A stretch of 64,000 bases of DNA from Dyadobacter pollutisoli (GTDB lineage: Bacteria; Bacteroidota; Bacteroidia; Cytophagales; Spirosomataceae). The notes below the pieces were generated by a model that saw only the letters and a program-made list of their open reading frames with translations, was not told the DNA's origin and did no database searches. This document shows positions 57,271-64,000 of the stretch, piece by piece. The DNA lies in assembly GCF_026625565.1 (NCBI RefSeq), contig NZ_CP112998.1:7104501-7168500 (forward strand), read 5' to 3'. Position 1 is the stretch's first letter. Every line of letters starts with the position of its first letter. A program made the translations under genes and the position numbers.

Positions 57271-58758
57271 TTAATAAAAGGAAAAATCCTTTCGGATAGC
57301 CAGCATGAAGCCGTGGGTCTTTCTGTAGAGCTCACCGATATCGGCGGCATAAGCGCCTTTTAGCGTAAGGCCACCCAGGACATCTAGCTTGGTTTGCATG
57401 GCGATCAGGCCCGAAAACTGAGTAGGGGAGCCTACGAACCGTTCGAGATAAGTCCCTGAATTACTGGAATAGGATAGTTTAGTCTGCCATTGGATTTTTC
57501 GGAACAATGTACCTTTCATACCAACATGGTAAAGCCTTACCCTGTTATTGCTGGTAAAATTGTCCGCATACATAGGCCATTTCCACTTGGTATCGGACGT
57601 TGGAGGTATGAATGGAGTGCCTACTGTTCTGTCGTAATAGGACCAGCCATCCCGTACCTGCTGATTATTGAAATAGTTGTCATGTCCGCGGTACTTGCCG
57701 TTGCCAATGATAAAAATGTCGCCACCCTGATTTTTGGTAAATAACACTTCAAATACACCTTCGGTAATTTCGAAATTGGCTCCGTAAGAGTTCTTTTTTC
57801 TGATTCGGGCGCCGTACAAGCCGTCGGATAAGGTTGTGAAGTAAAACAGCGAACCGTCCTCATAAACAAACTGACGGTAAAGGAAAATGCTGGCACCAAA
57901 AGTTTCTACCTCGACAGCTGCATCAATTGACCCAAGATGATTTCCAATCCGGCTGGTGCTGTCAAAATGAGTAATGTCAGGCCCTGATCCTCCGATGGTT
58001 CCGGCGACAGCATGGAAATAATTTGATATTCCATCTGGAAGTTTACCATCTTCAGCAGTAAGGTATTTTGATTTCCCGCCCCATTGAACCTGATGGTTAA
58101 ATCCTCCGTATAATTTTAAGCGAGAAGTGGCTTTTCCTATCCGTAGATAGAATGCTTTCTGATGAAATTTTAAACCACTTGTAATGGGTCTGCCTCTTTC
58201 AAATAAGCCGTCCGAGTAAAAAGCCTGAAATGAGATCCAGTTTTTGGTAAAAGGAACAGAGACAAACCGGGTGGTTCCCAAATAAATTTTCGGAATTGGA
58301 AGCGCATTCCCGGACCATGCATAGGAGCCAGATCCAATCGTGGAGTCAGCCAATCCGACCCACTGCTTTTTTCTGCCGACATAGAGTTCCCAGTTTTTGT
58401 AACGTAATGTGGCGTGCAATTGGGGAAAAACGACCTTTTTATTGTTCTCGCTAAAATTTCCAACAGCCTCGGCGCCAACCCCTACTCGCCATACATTTCG
58501 CTTGGTAGTTGGCGGCAACGCCCAGTAATGTTCTAGGCCGACACGCGCGCTTCCCAGGGGGCCAAGCAGCGGTACAGTTCCAAACTGATTGGCCTGCATC
58601 CAGAACGGAATATGTCCATTCGTGCTTCCGTAACCGGCAATTTCTGCATAGTTGGTGGTGGAGTCAGTATAAGTTTCAGTTTGCCTTGACTCAGATTGAG
58701 CAAAGCCAGTTGAGGATGTAATGAAATGAATTAAGATAAGGAAATTTGAAAATCTCAT
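57271..58758 (-). CDS. Capsule assembly Wzi-family outer-membrane protein 1
   Basis: 495-aa predicted beta-barrel that helps anchor or assemble surface polysaccharide. Signal peptide (FLILIHFITSSTGFAQ), then HIPFWMQANQFGTVP, LYVGRKKQWVGL, the shared GGFNHQVQWGG motif and a C-terminal segment ending IRKDFSFY with an aromatic last residue, as in barrel proteins. Start ATG 58758. First of three homologous genes in a row on the minus strand, related to the two upstream copies but diverged. Adjacent sugar-transfer genes support a capsule role. Confidence 0.87.
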   Translation of the reverse strand: MRFSNFLILIHFITSSTGFAQSESRQTETYTDSTTNYAEIAGYGSTNGHIPFWMQANQFGTVPLLGPLGSARVGLEHYWALPPTTKRNVWRVGVGAEAVGNFSENNKKVVFPQLHATLRYKNWELYVGRKKQWVGLADSTIGSGSYAWSGNALPIPKIYLGTTRFVSVPFTKNWISFQAFYSDGLFERGRPITSGLKFHQKAFYLRIGKATSRLKLYGGFNHQVQWGGKSKYLTAEDGKLPDGISNYFHAVAGTIGGSGPDITHFDSTSRIGNHLGSIDAAVEVETFGASIFLYRQFVYEDGSLFYFTTLSDGLYGARIRKKNSYGANFEITEGVFEVLFTKNQGGDIFIIGNGKYRGHDNYFNNQQVRDGWSYYDRTVGTPFIPPTSDTKWKWPMYADNFTSNNRVRLYHVGMKGTLFRKIQWQTKLSYSSNSGTYLERFVGSPTQFSGLIAMQTKLDVLGGLTLKGAYAADIGELYRKTHGFMLAIRKDFSFY

Positions 58759-58866
58759 AACGTGCCCTCAAACTGTGTCGTAATGTGTATAATGTACCTA
58801 GCTAACAAAAATAAGTATAACTTTTCGCTATTCATATTGTGCTTAAAAGTGATACCTCCTGGTAAC

Positions 58867-60309
58867 TTAATCCAAAAAGCCGCTTTTTCGAATACCCAGT
58901 GCGAGTCCGGACGAATTAGGATACAAGTCGCCAATATCGGATGATATGCTCGAATATATACTGCATCCCTTCAATATTTTTAAACTTTTTTCGACGGCCA
59001 GAAAAAGAGAAGCCTGCTGCCTAACAGATTCATATTGGCTTAGGAATGTTCCTGAGTTGCGTGAATAAGTGCCTTTAAATGTCAATTTCATGTTTAGCCA
59101 GGTTGCAGTCAGACCTGTATGAAACGCCCAGAAACGGTTATTATTGGTAAATTCGTTAGCATTTCTTGGTAAATCACTATTTGTAGTGCCAGTAGCGGAG
59201 GCTAAGGGTGTACCTATTCCGTTGCCATAATAGGACCAACCTCTCTGGTAAATGTAACTGTTGAAATAATTACCGCGCTCGTAAAGTGCAAGCCCGGAAA
59301 GCGGAGAATTGTTGATTTGATTTTGAGTGCCGACTACTTCCAGCAAGAAAGAGCGGAATGCAAAGTAGGTGGATCCGGCAGGCAATGGTTTGACCCTTTT
59401 TATGCTGAGGCCATTTAATCCGTCCTCAAAATTGATAGCCTTGAATAGGGAACCAGTCTCAAAGATATTTTGACGGTATAAAAAGAATGACCAGGATTTC
59501 CCCTTCCATTCTCCGGCAAGATCTATGGTTCCAAAATGTGTACCGATTTTTCGGTGTTCGAACGTTTTGCCGGAGACAGTGTACCAGTAAGCTTTGGGTG
59601 GTTGCAAGTCGTACAACGGCATGATTTTGTCTTCCCCTCCCCAAATGGCCTGGTGGTTGATGCCGGTGTAAATGTGAAGTCTGTCCGTCTTCTGCCCTAA
59701 CCTGAAATACAATGTTTTCTGATGAAAGTAAGTTTTTGAAACGTGCTTACTACTGCCATAATTGATGTCGCTTCCGCCGAGATAGCCATCCGAATAGGAA
59801 AACTTCAATGAAACGAAATTGTTGGCCGCGTATAAAGGGAAATAATCGGGAATAGAAATTTGAATGCGGGGATGAGGCCGGGCGTTTCCCGACACAGACA
59901 GGGATCCCGAGGTCAGGGTTGTGTCCATCAATCCTATTACATTTTTATGCTGTCCTGCCAGAATTTCGATGATACCTGCTTTGCCGGCAACAAATGCGTC
60001 GGAAAGAAACCCGCGGCCTGTTTTACCATAGCTTCCGATAGCTTCTATTCCTCCCCGCCATTGGAAAACCCTTGGATTATTTGGATTGTAAATTTTGTAT
60101 AAACCAACATCCCCCAATGCGAAGCTTCCATCCATTGGAATGCTTCCATTCTGATTAGCATGTTGCCAGAAAGGTGTTTGTCCGGTAGCGCCTGCAACGA
60201 CGATCGAAGCTTTGTAAAGTACAGTAGAGTCCTGAGCGTGAGTGTGTAACGCGAGGCATAAAGTGAAAACAATTAGGCAGACTCGCATCCGAAAGATATG
60301 GAGGGGCAT
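58867..60309 (-). CDS. Capsule assembly Wzi-family outer-membrane protein 2
   Basis: 480-aa paralog. Signal peptide (LIVFTLCLALHTHAQ), then TPFWQHANQNGSIP, GINHQAIWGGEDKIM, and the end DIGDLYPNSSGLALGIRKSG. Start ATG 60309, or the ATG at 60291. It lies 108 bp upstream of copy 1 in the direction of transcription. The aligned motifs in all three copies show tandem duplication followed by divergence. Confidence 0.87.
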   Translation of the reverse strand: MPLHIFRMRVCLIVFTLCLALHTHAQDSTVLYKASIVVAGATGQTPFWQHANQNGSIPMDGSFALGDVGLYKIYNPNNPRVFQWRGGIEAIGSYGKTGRGFLSDAFVAGKAGIIEILAGQHKNVIGLMDTTLTSGSLSVSGNARPHPRIQISIPDYFPLYAANNFVSLKFSYSDGYLGGSDINYGSSKHVSKTYFHQKTLYFRLGQKTDRLHIYTGINHQAIWGGEDKIMPLYDLQPPKAYWYTVSGKTFEHRKIGTHFGTIDLAGEWKGKSWSFFLYRQNIFETGSLFKAINFEDGLNGLSIKRVKPLPAGSTYFAFRSFLLEVVGTQNQINNSPLSGLALYERGNYFNSYIYQRGWSYYGNGIGTPLASATGTTNSDLPRNANEFTNNNRFWAFHTGLTATWLNMKLTFKGTYSRNSGTFLSQYESVRQQASLFLAVEKSLKILKGCSIYSSISSDIGDLYPNSSGLALGIRKSGFLD

Positions 60310-60360
60310 TGAAGTTCTAGAAATTTCTCATCCGTTGATTAATACTCAATTTTACCAAAG

Positions 60361-61782
60361 TTATTTGATAAAACCGGATTTCCGCCATCCTACCATAATT
60401 GCAGCATTATTAGGATACAATTGACCCATATCGGCCGCCAAAACCAAACTTATACGGTCGTTTTTCTTATCAGAAATGGTCGTCTCTGCCTTTACGAGGA
60501 GTGAGGTCTGGTGCAGGTAAGGGTTATATTCACTCGTATATGTACCGAAGTTCATGGAGTAAGTTCCTTTGAAAAGGAGGTAGACCTTTTTCCAGGAAAG
60601 ATCTGTGCCCAAGTGATAGGCAATGATTTGATTGTTAGTAGTATACAATGTTCCTGAGGATGTTAAGTTTTTCCTGATAACGTTTTGAGGCGAAATTAAT
60701 GGGGTACCCAGTGTTCGGCTTTTGTAGGACCATCCCTGGTCGTAGACATAATGGTTGAAATAATTATCCCGACCAAATGTGCCTGTTTTGAAGTCAAAAA
60801 TAGATCCTCCCTGATTTTTCGTGTAAACAAATTCAAATAGTATTGTATTTAATTTCAAAGCCGGATCTTTTTCTCTCTGACGTCTTCTTTTCAAACGGAT
60901 TCCATTCAGGCCGTCCGCGATATTGGAAAGATTGGCGAGCGAGCCGTCTTCGTATATGCTTTGCCGGTACAAAAAGAGCATCCATTTACGGCCCTTCCAT
61001 TCTGCGGCTACATCGATAGTACCAAGGTGATTTCCTACTCTGCTCGCCAGCCAGGGTTTTCCGAAAACGACATACTCATAGGCTTGGCCCTTTTTCAAGC
61101 CTCCCGTGAAGATTTTATCTTCGCCACCCCAGATCGCCTGGTGGTTAAACCCCGCATATACATTAAGCATGTGACTACGCTTTCCTAATTTTAAATACAG
61201 GGATTTTTGATGCATATAAATTTCCGGGACGTGACTCACATTGCCGTAATGTACCCCAGCGGAGCCGAGCAGCCCGTCTGAATATGAGAACTTGAACGAG
61301 ATAATGTCATTTCCAGGTATAATACTCACAAATTGAGGGGTAGAAATCTGAATTTTGGGATAGGGCCGATAGTTGGTGGACATTGCAATGGAGCCAGTGG
61401 TCAGGAGGCTGTCGGCTAGTCCCATGAACTCCCTTCTTTGACCGATGCTTAGTTCAACGGGCCCCGCCTTTCCGGCGATAAACAGGTCCGTGAAAAAAGT
61501 GGAAGAATTTTTTCCCGCATTCACTATGCCCTCTATTCCGCCGCTCCATTGAAAAAAACGGGGATTGTTGGGATTATATATCTTATGAATGCTGGCCCTG
61601 GCGGACAGGAATGATCCTTTGGTGGGAATGGAGCCATATTCGTTCACATTCATCCAAAAAGGTACATTAGCGGACGAGGCCGCACCTGATAGAGTTGCGG
61701 AAAAGAAAGTAGTGGAATCCTGAGGATAGGCGTCGCAGCAGCATGTTACCGTGAACAGCAGCAGAAAAAAATATTTCCTCAT
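60361..61782 (-). CDS. Capsule assembly Wzi-family outer-membrane protein 3
   Basis: 473-aa paralog. Signal peptide (FFLLLFTVTCCCDAYPQ), with VPFWMNVNEYGSIPTKG, GFNHQAIWGGEDKIF and DMGQLYPNNAAIMVGWRKSG. The cysteines just before the cleavage region are unusual, but a lipobox is not evident. Start ATG 61782. Directly downstream of the sugar transferase gene, which ends 41 bp before it, so likely in one operon. Confidence 0.87.
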   Translation of the reverse strand: MRKYFFLLLFTVTCCCDAYPQDSTTFFSATLSGAASSANVPFWMNVNEYGSIPTKGSFLSARASIHKIYNPNNPRFFQWSGGIEGIVNAGKNSSTFFTDLFIAGKAGPVELSIGQRREFMGLADSLLTTGSIAMSTNYRPYPKIQISTPQFVSIIPGNDIISFKFSYSDGLLGSAGVHYGNVSHVPEIYMHQKSLYLKLGKRSHMLNVYAGFNHQAIWGGEDKIFTGGLKKGQAYEYVVFGKPWLASRVGNHLGTIDVAAEWKGRKWMLFLYRQSIYEDGSLANLSNIADGLNGIRLKRRRQREKDPALKLNTILFEFVYTKNQGGSIFDFKTGTFGRDNYFNHYVYDQGWSYKSRTLGTPLISPQNVIRKNLTSSGTLYTTNNQIIAYHLGTDLSWKKVYLLFKGTYSMNFGTYTSEYNPYLHQTSLLVKAETTISDKKNDRISLVLAADMGQLYPNNAAIMVGWRKSGFIK

Positions 61783-61823
61783 TCAGGAATTATAAATGAT
61801 TCAAATATGTCCGGAAAACGCTC

Positions 61824-62825
61824 CTACCGTCCCTTTTTTCCAAAAATTACAACGGCTGTCAAAAGGATTATTTTTAATTCAAGAAACAGGTTCCAATTCT
61901 TGATATAGTAGAGGTCATACATCAATTTGTGGCGTGCGTCGTATACACCGGCACCATAAGAATACATCACCTGGGCATAGCCTGTGATTCCGGGCTTGAT
62001 GTTATGCCGCATGTTGTAATACGGGATAATTTCGTCAAATGTTTCTGTAAATACCTGTCTTTCAGGACGTGGTCCTATTAGTGAGATGTCCCTTTTAAAA
62101 ATATTGATCAGCTGAGGTAGCTCATCAATGCGACTTTGCCGCATAAAAGAACCGTACGAGAATGTTCGGGAGTCATTTTTTTTGGAAAAGGAGGCACCAT
62201 TCAGTTCAGCGTCAAGTCCCATTGACCGAAACTTTATGCAATGAAAGGACTTGTTGTCCATACCGACACGCTCCTGATAAAAGAACACGGGGCCGGGTGA
62301 TTGAAGCTTTATCCTGAAATAACTGAGGATCCAGAGCGGGAAAGTAAAGAGAAAGAGAATGATGGATATCGTGATGTCGATGATCTTTTTTGGATACCTC
62401 ACTCTTCTTCCAAAAGAAGGAATGTTCAGAAGATTGGGATTTATTTCTGACACATTGTCCGGAATATATACCTTTTTGAGGCTTCTTTCGCAAAAATCGT
62501 AAACTGTGGTGATTCGGATTGACTTATTTTTTCTGACAACCAGCTCATAGATCACCCTGTTTCGTTTATCGTACTGGGGATTCGTTACTAGGTGTATCTT
62601 TTCAAATTTGTCAAGTAGTGGCCTTACCGTGTGATTAAGAAGATAATCATCATCATCGGAGTGAGGAATCAAGATAATTTCCTTGTACCTTTTTAGCAAC
62701 AGGGCCAGATCATATTTCTGAAGAAAATAATCATAACTCGTTACAATTAAAACTTCTTCTGAAACGGCAGTTTTGCTTAAAAGCCGGTGGACATACCTGC
62801 GATCAGAGACGTAAGTGTTTCTCAT
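61824..62825 (-). CDS. Polyprenyl glycosylphosphotransferase (WcaJ/CpsE-type), short form
   Basis: 333-aa inner-membrane enzyme that transfers a sugar phosphate to undecaprenyl phosphate, starting repeat-unit synthesis. The catalytic C-terminal domain has SPGPVFFYQERVG, CIKFRSM, RIDELPQLINIFKRD and SLIGPRPER, then IKPGITGYAQV. One hydrophobic hairpin (IIDITISIILFLFTFPLWIL) anchors it. The usual four- or five-helix N-terminal region is absent, so it is of the shorter type. A short CoA-binding-like segment precedes it. Start ATG 62825. Leads the operon with the Wzi genes. Confidence 0.9.
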   Translation of the reverse strand: MRNTYVSDRRYVHRLLSKTAVSEEVLIVTSYDYFLQKYDLALLLKRYKEIILIPHSDDDDYLLNHTVRPLLDKFEKIHLVTNPQYDKRNRVIYELVVRKNKSIRITTVYDFCERSLKKVYIPDNVSEINPNLLNIPSFGRRVRYPKKIIDITISIILFLFTFPLWILSYFRIKLQSPGPVFFYQERVGMDNKSFHCIKFRSMGLDAELNGASFSKKNDSRTFSYGSFMRQSRIDELPQLINIFKRDISLIGPRPERQVFTETFDEIIPYYNMRHNIKPGITGYAQVMYSYGAGVYDARHKLMYDLYYIKNWNLFLELKIILLTAVVIFGKKGR

Positions 62826-63278
62826 ATGTGTGTATTAAAAATAGTAAAGAAAAATAGCTGTGTGTTACGAATCACAAGTTTATGAATAAAGTTTTAAAAA
62901 AGAAATTTAACCATGTTGTTTTTATCATATTTTTCACCAAAAAATGAAATGATATGGATAACCGATGTATGTTGTCTTCTTTTCGGTCTATTAGTCAAGT
63001 GATTGGCAGGAGGTGCTTAGGCGAAACAATGTTTGGCGTAGGGGATATTTGGCTTCTTATTTTAGTATAATGCAAGATACTGCCGAGTAGAATAGTTACA
63101 CTTCTAACTGTACATTCAACCTGGCTTTTTTTATATTTTGGTAGTTGAATAATTCAAATAAAAAACAATACTTATTTTATTGGTCGTGTTTTGAAGAGGC
63201 TACAATTAACTATTTTTCGAGGGGTGGTATTGATACGCCTGTGTAGTGTATACGCAAAAGGTAGTAGCAGCTCGCGTT
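62826..63278. other. Intergenic region, 453 bp
   Basis: AT-rich, with no credible gene and no long repeat. It should contain the promoter of the glycosylphosphotransferase operon and the end of the upstream glycosyltransferase transcript. Confidence 0.4.
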
Positions 63279-64000
63279 TCAAAGTGTTTCTAGTTCCTCA
63301 ATTAATGAATCTGAATACGTTTTTACATTTCTGAATTTTTCGTAGCTATTGTTGCTGATCCGGTTGTAGATGACTTCATCATTGATTACAGCCTCTATTT
63401 TATCGAGTGACTGCCTCCATTTTTCTTTGCTTGAGACGTCTATAAAAATAGCTGTTTCCATGTCTCTGGCGTAATTTGAGATTTCACCAACCGGCGTCAC
63501 AATACATACCATACCATTTTGCATGGCCTCAGCCACGCTCATTGCCATTCCTTCTCTCGAACTTAGTTGTATTAGAAAATTATATTGTTTGAAGAGTTTT
63601 AACTTTTCTGCAGCATGTATTTCGCCTTTGAAACGAATAAAACTACTCAGGTTCAACGTTTCGATTTGTTTTTCTAAACTATGGCGCTCGCCATCGTCTT
63701 TACCATAAATGTCCAAGGTAACATTCATGTTCCTTGATCGAAGGTATGCAATGGTATCTACCGTGAGTGTAAGGTTTTTAACCCGGTTAAGTCGTCCTAG
63801 GAACAGAAAACGTACTTCTTTTGTATCCAAGGATGCAATTTCCCTTTGATCGGGAGAGGCGTTTGTATAAAACGAAATGACTTGGACGGGAGCTTGTGGT
63901 TTTGAATTGGAGAGGACAAAATTGAACGTTGCTACGGAGTCCGTCAAAACCTTGTCTGCTTTGCTGATAGCTAGTGTCGAAAACAATCGATCGAAGTAAT
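63279..64000 (-). CDS. GT4-type glycosyltransferase (partial, N-terminus beyond window)
   Basis: At least 240 aa of the C-terminal half of a GT-B glycosyltransferase. VRFLFLGRLNRVKNLTLTVD (sugar-binding domain start), FKGEIHAAEKLKLFKQYNF and SSREGMAMSVAEAMQNGMVCIVTPVGE (the E-x7-E donor-binding motif region) are GT4 hallmarks. The frame stays open to the window edge (…YFDRLFSTLAISKADK), so the N-terminal acceptor domain is outside. Part of the exopolysaccharide locus. Confidence 0.88.
   Translation of the reverse strand, partial: YFDRLFSTLAISKADKVLTDSVATFNFVLSNSKPQAPVQVISFYTNASPDQREIASLDTKEVRFLFLGRLNRVKNLTLTVDTIAYLRSRNMNVTLDIYGKDDGERHSLEKQIETLNLSSFIRFKGEIHAAEKLKLFKQYNFLIQLSSREGMAMSVAEAMQNGMVCIVTPVGEISNYARDMETAIFIDVSSKEKWRQSLDKIEAVINDEVIYNRISNNSYEKFRNVKTYSDSLIEELETL

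Noticed and set aside
1..64000. CRISPR arrays
   Set aside because: No regularly spaced repeats of CRISPR size were noticed; the phased CTGCAG sites (31866-31915) are too short and lack spacers.

Overview
The window is chromosomal DNA of a Bacteroidota bacterium, most likely a Cytophagales member related to Dyadobacter/Spirosomaceae. This is inferred from protein style, from TAnnTTTG-type promoters, and from the Wzi/exopolysaccharide and DUF1080 genes; no 16S rRNA is present. Part of the core backbone is interrupted by a mobilizable genomic island of about 35.7 kb inserted in a tRNA-Leu gene.

Left backbone (1-14703): clpX (cut by the window edge), clpP, a small XRE regulator, trigger factor, tRNA-Leu(UAG), a bifunctional RelA/SpoT protein, a Fur-family regulator, purA and a large SNF2 helicase. 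Two nearly identical ISAon1-type insertion sequences lie head-to-tail (11756-14598) just outside the island.

Island (14704-50479): a 61-bp direct repeat marks its ends. The left copy is a 3' remnant of tRNA-Leu(UAA); the right copy lies in the intact gene. A tyrosine integrase sits beside the left end, and a 21-bp sequence containing TGTTTGGCA twice is repeated just inside both ends. The left half is cargo: a Gabija-like pair (UvrD-type helicase plus OLD-family nuclease/ATPase); a second, P4-type integrase; an overlapping pair encoding a PD-(D/E)XK nuclease-like protein and a HEPN-motif protein, which is the best candidate for an undescribed defence module; an arsenic operon (ArsR, DUF6428, ArsN-like acetyltransferase, ArsC, Acr3, phosphoesterase); three MORN-repeat paralogs with shared promoter structure around a tRNA-Val remnant; an unknown 620-aa protein behind phased CTGCAG palindromes; and a serine recombinase and propeller lipoprotein between two related small genes. 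The right half is mobilization: excisionase-like HTH, primase, ArdC-like antirestriction protein, MobF relaxase-helicase, membrane protein, VirD4-like coupling protein and accessory genes. It ends with a Dam-type methylase and a ParB-like/HEPN-like protein. No type IV secretion channel genes are visible, so the island looks mobilizable rather than self-conjugative.

Right backbone (50420-64000): tRNA-Leu(UAA), tRNA-Gly(GCC), a TerC-family membrane protein, a 1329-aa superfamily-1 helicase, a secreted DUF1080 protein, a HIT protein, three tandem Wzi-family outer-membrane proteins, a polyprenyl glycosylphosphotransferase and a partial glycosyltransferase. The last five form an exopolysaccharide or capsule locus running off the right edge.
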